A DNA stretch of 8,190 nucleotides from Bacillota bacterium. Its GTDB lineage: Bacteria > Bacillota > Clostridia > Peptostreptococcales > Anaerovoracaceae. Position 1 is the first letter of the stretch. Each line of letters starts with the position of its first letter. Made by a program: the position numbers and the translations under genes. The DNA is taken from assembly GCA_029219125.1 (NCBI GenBank), contig JAQXSU010000034.1:1-8190 (forward strand), read 5' to 3'. Of the stretch, positions 1-6,355 are shown piece after piece. A model generated the notes under the pieces. It searched no databases and was not told the DNA's origin. It saw nothing but the letters and a program-made list of their open reading frames with translations.

Positions 1-158
1 CCTTCGATATCCTTGGCACCGATGTCCACGCAGGTCGCATCTGCTGCGATGCCGCCGTTTCCAGGCAGGGCAAAGATTTCTTCTACGTTTTTATTTTCTT
101 TCAGTTTCTTGATGATGGCATGCTCTCTGCCGCCGCCACCAACTACGAGCAGTTTCAT
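1..158 (-). CDS. purD: Phosphoribosylamine-glycine ligase, N-terminal 52 codons (partial)
   Basis: PurD (GAR synthetase) joins 5-phosphoribosylamine and glycine using ATP to give GAR, the second step of purine synthesis. The visible protein begins MKLLVVGGGGREHAI, the glycine-rich N-terminal signature of PurD (residues 6-14, GGGGREHA), and continues to LPGNGGIAAD at residues 31-40, which is also typical of the family. Only 52 full codons lie in the window; the remaining roughly 370 residues run off the left edge. The ATG at 158-156 is preceded by AAAGGA about 9 nt upstream, supporting this start. It is the last operon gene seen here, separated from the purH-like gene by 262 bp of structured DNA, so it could have its own regulation. 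I see no convincing promoter in that gap. Confidence 0.95.
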   Translation of the reverse strand, partial: MKLLVVGGGGREHAIIKKLKENKNVEEIFALPGNGGIAADATCVDIGAKDIE

Positions 159-178
159 CTTTATAATCCTTTCTCATC

Positions 179-291
179 TAAGTCCTTTTCGCTTCTGCAC
201 CTGTACCCATGCTTGCTTCGTTTAGTCCTCGGCTTCGCCTGCGGAATCACTCCGCAAGCTGGGTACAGGTCCGCCAGAGGATAAGGACTTA
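179..291. repeat. 113-bp nested palindromic element upstream of purD
   Basis: This is a long imperfect palindrome. Outer arms TAAGTCCTT (179-187) and AAGGACTTA (283-291) are perfect over 9 bp. After an internal loop, arms at 199-216 and 254-270 pair over 17 bp with a single bulged base (t210). The apical part can form smaller hairpins, for example TGCGGA/TCCGCA (240-245 with 251-256, competing with the end of the long stem) and a GGC-GAA-GCC mini-hairpin on the minus strand (231-239). No coding sequence overlaps it, and purD's SD begins just after it. It looks like a dispersed intergenic palindrome or structured RNA. I cannot name a known family, and copies elsewhere cannot be tested here. 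Confidence 0.6.
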
Positions 292-326
292 TATTGACAA
301 TGTATTGTACATATGAGTCTGTTCTT

Positions 327-367
327 CTATCTGTGTTTCCCGCAGCTCTCATAGATAGATGGCTGCG
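327..367 (-). other. Possible H-type pseudoknot in the purH-purD gap
   Basis: On the minus-strand RNA, CGCAGC (367-362) can pair with GCTGCG (346-341), a perfect 6-bp stem. The loop sequence TCTATCTATG (359-350) is complementary to CACAGATAGA (336-327) except for one A-C mismatch. The two pairings interleave in the order needed for an H-type pseudoknot. Both arms are visible in the sequence; that they form, or do anything, is inference. The alternative is two competing simple hairpins or chance in a short AT-rich spacer. Confidence 0.25.
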
Positions 368-371
368 ATGT

Positions 372-437
372 GCTTATTCCACTATGGTATGTTTGTCTGC
401 ATTCGCAGACAAATTCGATATCAGTGATGGAATAAGC
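372..437 (-). other. Compound stem-loop overlapping the purH-like stop codon
   Basis: Two nested inverted repeats surround the end of the AICAR transformylase gene. The inner hairpin TTTGTCTGC/GCAGACAAA (392-400 with 405-413) is a perfect 9-bp stem with a 4-nt loop. The outer arms GCTTATTCCA (372-381) and TGGAATAAGC (428-437) pair perfectly over 10 bp, and the outer arm at 428-437 lies in the last codons of the gene. No T-rich tract follows on the minus strand, so this is not a classical intrinsic terminator. An RNA-stabilising or processing element between purH and purD is a plausible role. Confidence 0.45.
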
Positions 438-1605
438 GCATTCCCGTGAATGCCATTGCCATGCCGTATTTATTGCAGCAGTCGATGACCACGTCGTCCC
501 GGATGGAGCCGCCCGGCTCTGCGATATAGGAGACGCCGCTCTTCTTTGCCCGCTCGATGTTGTCGCTGAACGGGAAGAAGGCATCGCTGCCCAGGGCTAC
601 ACCGGTGATGCCGGCCAGGTACTCTGCCGCTTCCTCTGCAGTCAGCGGTGCCGGCTGCTGGGTGAAATACTGCTGCCAGATGCCGTCGGCGCAGACGTCC
701 TCTTCATTCTTATTGATATATCCGTCGATCACATTGTCTCTGGTCTGACGGCCGATGTCTTCCTTAAACGGCAGGCTCAGTACCTTCGGATGCTGGCGCA
801 GATGCCAGGTATCTGCCTTGGTACCTGCCAGACGGGTGCAGTGGATTCTGGACTGCTGTCCGGCCCCTACACCGATGGCCTGTCCGTCCACGGCGAAGCA
901 GACGGAATTGGACTGTGTATATTTGAGAGTAATCAGTGCAATGATCAGATCACGCTTGGCGGTGTCCGGCAGTTCTTTGTTCTCTGTCACCAGATTTTCC
1001 AGAAGAGCTTCGTCAATTTTGAAGTTGTTTCTGCCCTGCTCGAAGGTGATGCCGAAAACCTGCTTGTGCTCTGCTTCGGCCGGAACATAAGAAGGATCGA
1101 TCTGCACGATGTTGTAAGCACCTTTCTTCTTGCCTTTCAGGATCTCCAGGGCTTCCGGTTCGTATCCCGGTGCGATGACGCCGTCGGATACTTCCCGCTT
1201 GATGATCTGCGCTGTGGTCACATCGCAGACATCGCTCAGGGCGATCCAGTCGCCGAAGGAGCTCATGCGGTCGGTTCCTCTGGCTCTGGCATAGGCACAG
1301 GCCAGCGGAGACTCGTCCAGACCCTCGATATCGTCCACGAAGCATGCTTTCTTCAGATTCTCCGGCAGCTTCACACCTACGGCGGCGGAAGTCGGGCTTA
1401 CATGCTTGAAGGATGTGGCGCATGGCATATTCAGCGCTGCTTTGATTTCTTTCACCAGCTGCCAGGAATTGAGGGCATCCAGGAAGTTGATGTAGCCCGG
1501 GCGGCCGTTGAGAATGGTGATTGGCAGCTCGCTGTCATCGGCCATATAGATCCGCGCCGGCTTCTGGTTCGGATTGCATCCGTATTTTAACTGAAATTCT
1601 TTCAT
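421..1605 (-). CDS. purH: Stand-alone AICAR transformylase (PurH C-terminal-domain type, 394 aa)
   Basis: This enzyme transfers a formyl group from 10-formyl-THF to AICAR (ZMP) to give FAICAR, the penultimate step to IMP. It has transformylase signatures from the start: KYGCNPNQ at residues 7-14, FKHVSP at 66-71 with the Lys-His pair known to be catalytic in PurH, GQAIGVGAGQQSRI at 241-254, and a C-terminal SDAFFPF (340-346) with AEPGGS (362-367). Bifunctional PurH is usually over 500 aa with an N-terminal MGS-like IMP cyclohydrolase domain. That domain is absent here, and the cyclohydrolase function is supplied by the PurO-type gene 17 bp upstream. ATG at 1605 has GGGAG about 7 nt upstream. 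Its substrate ZMP is the ligand class sensed by the riboswitch at the head of this operon. Called purH by domain; it is not a full PurH. Confidence 0.93.
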   Translation of the reverse strand: MKEFQLKYGCNPNQKPARIYMADDSELPITILNGRPGYINFLDALNSWQLVKEIKAALNMPCATSFKHVSPTSAAVGVKLPENLKKACFVDDIEGLDESPLACAYARARGTDRMSSFGDWIALSDVCDVTTAQIIKREVSDGVIAPGYEPEALEILKGKKKGAYNIVQIDPSYVPAEAEHKQVFGITFEQGRNNFKIDEALLENLVTENKELPDTAKRDLIIALITLKYTQSNSVCFAVDGQAIGVGAGQQSRIHCTRLAGTKADTWHLRQHPKVLSLPFKEDIGRQTRDNVIDGYINKNEEDVCADGIWQQYFTQQPAPLTAEEAAEYLAGITGVALGSDAFFPFSDNIERAKKSGVSYIAEPGGSIRDDVVIDCCNKYGMAMAFTGMRLFHH

Positions 1606-1622
1606 TCTATATCTCCCGTTTT

Positions 1623-2345
1623 TTATAACTCCTGCTTGTTGATCAGCCTGCGTTCATACTTACCTGTTTCCAGATCCGTGTAGCGGACATACAGGGAAAT
1701 CTTGTTGTCCTCATTGAGGCTTTCCCAGATTTCTTTTGTAAAGGCGTCGATGTCCTGCGGAATCGCCACCCGTTCCGGCTCGCCCTGGAAGGTCGGCAGC
1801 GGATTTCCGTCACCCATATAGGTGTGGATCAGGTGGCCCAGTCCGGCCTTGCTGCCGTAGTCATAGGTGAACCGGTTGCAGAAGGAGCCTTCTGCATCGC
1901 CGCTCTTCAAAATACTCATTTCATAGGTGAAATCACCTTCTCCGAAGGTAATCATGCCGCTGATTCTCGGTGTCCAGTTGGGACCGTCCGGCTCGAACTC
2001 TCTGGTCTTCAGAGACTGGCGGAAGCACTTGCCTTCCTTCAGGCCTTCGTAGATGGTGTCGGTCTGGTCTCCGTTGGTGACAATCAGCTTGTTTTCATAC
2101 ATGCGGATCGGGGAGTAGATGATCAGGGAAGGGTCCTCCACTTTGGATGCGTCAAACGGATAAATGGTAATGTCGTCGCCCTCTTCCCGGAATACCCGGT
2201 TGCGGCTGTTTTCGGACCGGCCCATGATAAAATAGGCGGTGACTGCCTGCTTTCCGTCCGGGGTCTTTCCCAGCAGCACGCCGCGGCCTACATAGCTGTT
2301 ATTCTCAACCACCTTCTGAAAGGATGGGGTTTCATATACGTTCAT
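1623..2345 (-). CDS. purO: IMP cyclohydrolase, PurO-type (240 aa)
   Basis: Predicted to close FAICAR into IMP, the last step of purine synthesis. The sequence resembles archaeal-type PurO (IMP_cyclohyd family, an Ntn-hydrolase-like fold) and not the MGS-like domain of bifunctional PurH. Visible landmarks are SYVGRG at residues 17-22, MGRSENSRNRV at 41-51, TNGDQTDTI at 90-98 and TPRISG at 125-130. The length is near the PurO range of about 200-240 residues. The ATG at 2345 follows the purN TAA with no gap, and a purine-rich GAAAGAGAG stretch just upstream can act as ribosome binding site, so translation is probably coupled to purN. The gene immediately downstream is the transformylase that makes its substrate. 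Assignment is by motif recall plus context; no signal peptide or membrane segment is seen. Confidence 0.85.
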   Translation of the reverse strand: MNVYETPSFQKVVENNSYVGRGVLLGKTPDGKQAVTAYFIMGRSENSRNRVFREEGDDITIYPFDASKVEDPSLIIYSPIRMYENKLIVTNGDQTDTIYEGLKEGKCFRQSLKTREFEPDGPNWTPRISGMITFGEGDFTYEMSILKSGDAEGSFCNRFTYDYGSKAGLGHLIHTYMGDGNPLPTFQGEPERVAIPQDIDAFTKEIWESLNEDNKISLYVRYTDLETGKYERRLINKQEL

Positions 2346-3008
2346 TTACTCGCTCTCTTTCTTCAGCTTCTCGCTGAGCATCTGGGCTGCACGGGGCAGG
2401 ATGATCCACTCTGCCTGCTCCATGACCCGTTTCTGCAGCACCTCCGGCGTATCGCCGGGCTGCACCGCCACTTCCTTCTGGAGGATGATCTCGCCTCCGT
2501 CGGGAATCTCATTGACAAAATGCACCGTGGCGCCGGTCATCGTTTCTCCGGCTGCCAGCACGGCCTCGTGGACCTTCAGCCCGTAGAACCCTTCGCCGCA
2601 GAACTTCGGGATCAGGGACGGATGCACGTTGATGATCCGCTTTTCGTATCTCCGGGTGAAATCCTCGCTGAGGATGGTCATGAATCCGGCCAGAATCAGG
2701 AAATCTACATCGTATTCTTCCAGCTTCCCGATGATGGCCGCCTCGAAGGCTTCCTGGCTGCCCAGCTCTTTTTTCAGAATGACTGCCGAATCGATGCCGG
2801 CTCTGGCAGCCCGTTCCAGGGCGTATGCCTTGCTGTTATTGGCGATGACCAGTACGATTTCACCGTCGGTGATCACGCTCCCCTGGGCATCGATCAGTGC
2901 CTGCAGGTTGGTGCCGCCGCCGGAAACCAGAACGGCAATCCGGGTCTTACGGCCGCCTGCGGCGGCCGGAGAAGAAGCCGGGACGGTGGATTTACCGCCG
3001 CCTACCAT
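2346..3008 (-). CDS. purN: Phosphoribosylglycinamide formyltransferase with N-terminal linker (220 aa)
   Basis: PurN formylates GAR to FGAR with 10-formyl-THF (step 3). Family features are SGGGTNLQAL at residues 29-38 (phosphate-binding loop), INVHPSLIP at 126-134 containing the catalytic Asn127 and His129, and Asp170 in PDGGEI. These match Asn106, His108 and Asp144 of the E. coli enzyme. The core normally starts within a few residues of the first beta strand (RIAVLVSGG), but here some 20 extra residues rich in Gly, Ser and Ala precede it. The start is nevertheless well supported: AAGGAG lies 7 nt before the ATG, the frame has a stop a few codons upstream, and there is no in-frame ATG, GTG or TTG between residue 1 and the core. 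It overlaps the end of purM by 7 bp. An 8-bp GC hairpin (2950-2968) lies within the linker. Confidence 0.95.
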   Translation of the reverse strand: MVGGGKSTVPASSPAAAGGRKTRIAVLVSGGGTNLQALIDAQGSVITDGEIVLVIANNSKAYALERAARAGIDSAVILKKELGSQEAFEAAIIGKLEEYDVDFLILAGFMTILSEDFTRRYEKRIINVHPSLIPKFCGEGFYGLKVHEAVLAAGETMTGATVHFVNEIPDGGEIILQKEVAVQPGDTPEVLQKRVMEQAEWIILPRAAQMLSEKLKKESE

Positions 3009-4039
3009 AAGATGACTCCTTCGTCACCTTTGACGATTTCGCCCATGACATAAGCATCTTCGCCGTTTGCCTTCAGCACTTCCAGTGCCTTTTCCGCATC
3101 CTCTGCGGAGACCACGATGGACATGCCCACGCCCATGTTGTAGGTGTTGAACATATCCCGTTCCGGAATATTTCCGGTTTCCGCCAGCAGCTTGAAGATC
3201 GGCAGAACCTTTACGTCGTCCTTTCTGATCTTGGCGCTGTATCCCTTCGGCAGGGATCTTGGAATGTTTTCATAGAAGCCGCCGCCGGTGATGTGGGAGA
3301 TTGCCTTTACTTCCACGGCATCCAGCAGTGCCAGAACCGGTTTCACATAGATTTTGGTCGGTGTCAGCAGGGTTTCGCCCAGGGACTTGCCGCCCAGTGC
3401 TTCCACCGGAGATTTCAGGTCCGCGTTTTCCACGTCGAAGACTTTCCGCACCAGAGAGAAGCCGTTGGAATGCACACCGCTGGACGGCAGGGCGATGATC
3501 ACGTCGCCTTCTTTTACCTTGGTGTTGTCCAGGATCTTGTCTTTGTCGACCACGCCCACTGCGAAGCCGGCCAGATCGTATTCGTCTTCCGGATAGAAGC
3601 CCGGCATTTCTGCGGTTTCACCGCCGGTCAGGGACGCACCGGACTGCACGCAGCCTTCCGCCACGCCGGCCACCAGCTGTGCGATCTTTTCCGGATAGTT
3701 CTTGCCGCAGGCGATGTAGTCCAGGAACAGGAGCGGTTTCGCGCCGCAGCAGATGATGTCGTTGACGCACATGGCCACGCAGTCGATACCAACGGTATCA
3801 TGCTTGTCCATCAGGAATGCAATTTTCAGCTTGGTGCCTACGCCATCGGTGCCGCTGACCAGTACCGGTTTCGTGATGCCGGTCATGTCCAGTTCCACCA
3901 GGCCGCCGAAACCGCCGATACCGGACAGTTCCTGGCCGGTCAGTGTTCTGGCGATATGTTCCTTCATCAGCTCCACAGCCTTGTAACCGGCGGTAATGTC
4001 TACACCTGCTGCCTTATAGCTTTCACTCTGACTTTTCAT
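3002..4039 (-). CDS. purM: Phosphoribosylformylglycinamidine cyclo-ligase, AIR synthetase (345 aa)
   Basis: PurM uses ATP to cyclise FGAM to AIR (step 5) in the cytosol. Its length is normal for the family. Recognisable AIR-synthetase segments run in order: GVDITAGYKAVELMK at residues 12-26, VSGTDGVGTKLK at 61-72 (nucleotide-binding strand-loop), LTGGETAEMPGFY at 137-149, DLAGFAVGVVDK at 155-166, SSGVHSNGFSLVRKV at 186-200, and HITGGGFYENIPR at 249-261. The ATG at 4039 overlaps the purF TGA as ATGA (4 bp), a standard coupling arrangement, with AGAGGA roughly 9-10 nt upstream inside the purF 3' end. The 3' end overlaps purN by 7 bp and carries purN's ribosome binding site. Nothing unusual is seen in the protein itself. 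Confidence 0.97.
   Translation of the reverse strand: MKSQSESYKAAGVDITAGYKAVELMKEHIARTLTGQELSGIGGFGGLVELDMTGITKPVLVSGTDGVGTKLKIAFLMDKHDTVGIDCVAMCVNDIICCGAKPLLFLDYIACGKNYPEKIAQLVAGVAEGCVQSGASLTGGETAEMPGFYPEDEYDLAGFAVGVVDKDKILDNTKVKEGDVIIALPSSGVHSNGFSLVRKVFDVENADLKSPVEALGGKSLGETLLTPTKIYVKPVLALLDAVEVKAISHITGGGFYENIPRSLPKGYSAKIRKDDVKVLPIFKLLAETGNIPERDMFNTYNMGVGMSIVVSAEDAEKALEVLKANGEDAYVMGEIVKGDEGVILW
3016..3021 (-). promoter_or_regulatory. Shine-Dalgarno fixing the purN start
   Basis: AAGGAG on the minus strand sits inside the purM 3' end, with 7 nt between it and the ATG at 3008. This decides that the PurN N-terminal linker is translated, since no later start codon in frame precedes the conserved core. 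Confidence 0.8.
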
Positions 4040-5487
4040 TCTTTTTCTTCCTCTCTTTCGGATCGTTCGGATATTTTTCCTTCAAATCTGTTTTTTCTCA
4101 TATTGGTCGGCACTTGGGTCGGGTACTTTCCGCTGAAGCAGGCGGTACAGAACCGGTCTGTATCGTCATCTGCCGTCAGCCGCACCACATCCTCCAATGT
4201 CAGGTATCCAAGGCTGTCTGCGCCGATAATCTGTCTGATTTCTTCGATGGTGTGATGGTTGGCGATCAGCCTGTCTTTCGAGTCGATGTCCACACCATAG
4301 TAGCACGGATCGGTAAACGGCGGTGCGGAAACCCGCATGTGGACTTCCTTCGCGCCGGCTTCCCGCAGCAGCCGTATGATCGGCCCGCAGGTTGTTCCCC
4401 GCACGATGGAGTCATCCACCATCACCACACGTTTTCCCTTCACCGTTTCGGAAATGGTATTCAGCTTGATCTTCACTTTATCCTCCCGGTTTGCCTGTCC
4501 CGGGGAAATGAAGGTTCTGCCGATATATTTATTTTTTATAAATCCTATGCCGTACGGAATTCCGGATTCCTGGGCATATCCCAGGGCTGCGTCCAGTCCG
4601 GAGTCCGGCACGCCGATGACCACGTCGGCTTCCACCGGATGGGTCTGGGCCAGGAACTTTCCGGCACGGAGACGGGCATTATGCACCGAGTATCCGTCGA
4701 TGACAGAATCCGGCCGGGCGAAATAGATATACTCGAAGACGCACATGGTCTGCTTCTCTTTGCCGCAGTGGTCCCGGATAGAGCGGATGCCGTCTCTGGT
4801 GAACACCAGAATTTCTCCCGGCTCGATATCGCGGATAAAGGTGGCACCCACCGAATCCAGCGCGCAGCTTTCAGATGCCACCACATAGTCTCCGTTTCCC
4901 GTCCTGCCGTAGCAAAGCGGGCGGAATCCATGTTCATCCCTGGCTGCGATCAGCTTGGACGGCGACATGATCACGAGAGAATATGCACCCTTCAGACGGT
5001 TCATGGCCCGGTTCACCGCCTCTTCGATGGACGGCGAGGAAATCCGCTCCTTGGTGATAATATAGGAGATGACCTCCGTATCGCTGGTGGTATGGAAGAT
5101 GGATCCGTTCAGTTCCAGTTCCTCCCGCAGCTCGTAGGAGTTGGTCAGATTTCCGTTATGGGCCAGCGCCATGCGGCCTTTCACATGATTGACCACGATG
5201 GGCTGGGCGTTGAGACGGCCTCCCGCGCCGGTGGTTCCGTACCGCACATGCCCCACGGCAATGTTTCCCGTGCCCAGGCTTTTCAGCACATCCTGCGTAA
5301 ACACATCGTTCACCAGTCCTACGTCCTTATAGTCGTGGAACACTCCGTCATCGTTGACCACGATGCCGCAGCTTTCCTGCCCCCGGTGCTGCAGTGCATA
5401 CAGCCCGTAATAGCAGGAGCGGGCCAGATCCTCCGTCTTATCCGAAAAAATACCGAAAACGCCGCATTCTTCTCTCAGTTTGTCCAT
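4036..5487 (-). CDS. purF: Amidophosphoribosyltransferase, [4Fe-4S] propeptide type (483 aa)
   Basis: PurF makes 5-phosphoribosylamine from PRPP and glutamine, the first committed step. The N-terminal glutaminase domain starts at CGVFGIF (residues 8-14), so the nucleophilic Cys is expected at residue 8 after removal of a 7-residue propeptide MDKLREE. YALQHRGQES at 30-39 and AHNGNLTN at 109-116 are glutaminase landmarks. The C-terminal phosphoribosyltransferase domain has the PRPP loop VVMVDDSIVRGTT at 354-366. Cys249 (MCVFEY), Cys395 (DPCYYG), and Cys447 and Cys450 (CTACFSGKYP) match the four iron-sulfur ligands of the B. subtilis-type enzyme. The C-terminal tail is highly charged (SEREEEKE). 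The ATG at 5487 has only a purine-rich AGAAAG/AAAGAGAG upstream, a weaker site than for purE. It overlaps purM by 4 bp. Confidence 0.97.
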   Translation of the reverse strand: MDKLREECGVFGIFSDKTEDLARSCYYGLYALQHRGQESCGIVVNDDGVFHDYKDVGLVNDVFTQDVLKSLGTGNIAVGHVRYGTTGAGGRLNAQPIVVNHVKGRMALAHNGNLTNSYELREELELNGSIFHTTSDTEVISYIITKERISSPSIEEAVNRAMNRLKGAYSLVIMSPSKLIAARDEHGFRPLCYGRTGNGDYVVASESCALDSVGATFIRDIEPGEILVFTRDGIRSIRDHCGKEKQTMCVFEYIYFARPDSVIDGYSVHNARLRAGKFLAQTHPVEADVVIGVPDSGLDAALGYAQESGIPYGIGFIKNKYIGRTFISPGQANREDKVKIKLNTISETVKGKRVVMVDDSIVRGTTCGPIIRLLREAGAKEVHMRVSAPPFTDPCYYGVDIDSKDRLIANHHTIEEIRQIIGADSLGYLTLEDVVRLTADDDTDRFCTACFSGKYPTQVPTNMRKNRFEGKISERSEREEEKE

Positions 5488-5507
5488 TTCTTTCTAGTCT
5501 CTCTTTC

Positions 5508-5564
5508 CGTCAGCATTCAAAAATCGTCAGCATTCAAAATCGTCAGCATTCTAATTCCGTCAGC
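5508..5564. repeat. Tandem 16-17 bp direct repeats upstream of purF
   Basis: The unit CGTCAGCATTCAAAAAT occurs at 5508-5524, again as CGTCAGCATTCAAAAT at 5525-5540, again with changes at 5541-5557, then a partial CGTCAGC at 5558-5564. The run ends about 20 bp from the purF start. On the transcribed strand each full unit reads as GAATGCTGACG, so each supplies an ATG followed by short frames. It could reflect slippage expansion, a protein-binding array, or a leader element. No known PurR-box sequence is recognised in it. Confidence 0.8.
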
Positions 5565-5584
5565 CGCCCGACCGAAGCCGGGCG
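5565..5584 (-). other. GC-rich cUUCGg tetraloop hairpin between purC and purF
   Basis: In the minus-strand RNA, bases 5584-5577 pair with 5572-5565 to form an 8-bp stem (one G-U pair) closed by the very stable C(UUCG)G tetraloop. No T tract follows, so it is not an intrinsic terminator. It could mark an RNA processing or stability boundary between purE-purC and the purF onward part of the transcript; that role is inference. Confidence 0.6.
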
Positions 5585-5618
5585 TACATATTTTGTTCCG
5601 TAACCAAAGAACCCGGCG

Positions 5619-6326
5619 TTAGCCGAAAATTCTCTTCATCATTTCCTGATATGCGTCTTCCACGCCGCCCAGGTCTCTTCTGAACCGGTCTTTATCCAGT
5701 TTTTCGTGGGTAGTTGCATCCCAGAAGCGGCAGGTGTCCGGGGAAATCTCGTCTGCCAGAACGATCTGTCCGTCTGCAGTCTTACCGAACTCGATCTTGA
5801 AGTCGATCAGATCCACGTTGATCTTCTTGAAGAAGTCCTTCAGGAATTCGTTGATCTTGAAGGTCAGGGTCTTGATGGTGTTCAGATCTTCTTCGGTAGC
5901 ATAACCCATGGCCAGGATGTGATAATCGTTTACCATCGGATCGCCCAGGTCGTCATTCTTGTAGCAGAATTCCAGAATCGTGGTCTTCAGGGCTGTGCCT
6001 TCTTCCACGCCCAGACGCTTGGAGAAGGAACCGGCAGCCACGTTGCGGATGATCACTTCCAGCGGCACGATGGAAACCTTCTTTACCACGGTCTCGCGGT
6101 CATTTAATTCTTCCACGTAGTGAGTCGGCACGCCTTCTTTTTCCAGCAGCTGCATCAGGTAGTTGCTCATCTTGTTGTTCACCACGCCCTTGCCGCTGAT
6201 GGTGCCCTTCTTCAGGCCGTTAAATGCGGTGGCGTCGTCCTTATAGGACACGATGCAGTAGTTTGCATCATCGGTTGCGAATACTTTTTTGGCTTTTCCT
6301 TCATACATCTGTTCTCTTTTTTCCAT
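5619..6326 (-). CDS. purC: Phosphoribosylaminoimidazole-succinocarboxamide synthase (235 aa)
   Basis: PurC (SAICAR synthetase) condenses CAIR with aspartate using ATP. The N-terminal MYEGKAKKVF (residues 7-16) is the family's opening strand-loop. The two SAICAR synthetase signatures are present: PLEVIIRNVAAGSF at 88-101 and LIDFKIEFG at 173-181. ADEISPDTCRFWD at 191-203 is the metal and nucleotide region near the active site. Length is typical of the short bacterial enzyme, not the fused PAICS form. The first ATG (6326) is chosen over Met7 because GAGGAG lies about 11 nt upstream and the extra MEKREQ is usual for the family. It lies 29 bp after purE. A 131-bp gap containing a UUCG hairpin and tandem repeats separates it from purF. 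Confidence 0.97.
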   Translation of the reverse strand: MEKREQMYEGKAKKVFATDDANYCIVSYKDDATAFNGLKKGTISGKGVVNNKMSNYLMQLLEKEGVPTHYVEELNDRETVVKKVSIVPLEVIIRNVAAGSFSKRLGVEEGTALKTTILEFCYKNDDLGDPMVNDYHILAMGYATEEDLNTIKTLTFKINEFLKDFFKKINVDLIDFKIEFGKTADGQIVLADEISPDTCRFWDATTHEKLDKDRFRRDLGGVEDAYQEMMKRIFG

Positions 6327-6355
6327 TGGTCTCTTCTCTCCTCTTTTTTATTCTT

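Noticed and set aside
294..322. TTGACA as a plus-strand promoter -35
   Set aside because: There is no acceptable -10 at 16-18 bp and no plus-strand gene downstream.
392..413. Intrinsic terminator after the purH-like gene
   Set aside because: The hairpin is strong, but neither strand has a following T tract, so it does not meet the pattern of a Rho-independent terminator.
1824..3053. 409-codon plus-strand frame across purO and purN
   Set aside because: It is antisense to two genes with clear family motifs; long shadow frames are common at this GC content.
3293..4255. 320-codon plus-strand frame opposite purM
   Set aside because: The product is a His/Gln/Phe-rich shadow of PurM codons without a start signal or domain.
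4114..5622. 502-codon open frame on the plus strand opposite purF
   Set aside because: It is the antisense shadow of a well-supported gene: purF has strong motifs along its whole length, and the plus-strand product has no recognisable domain and no operon context.
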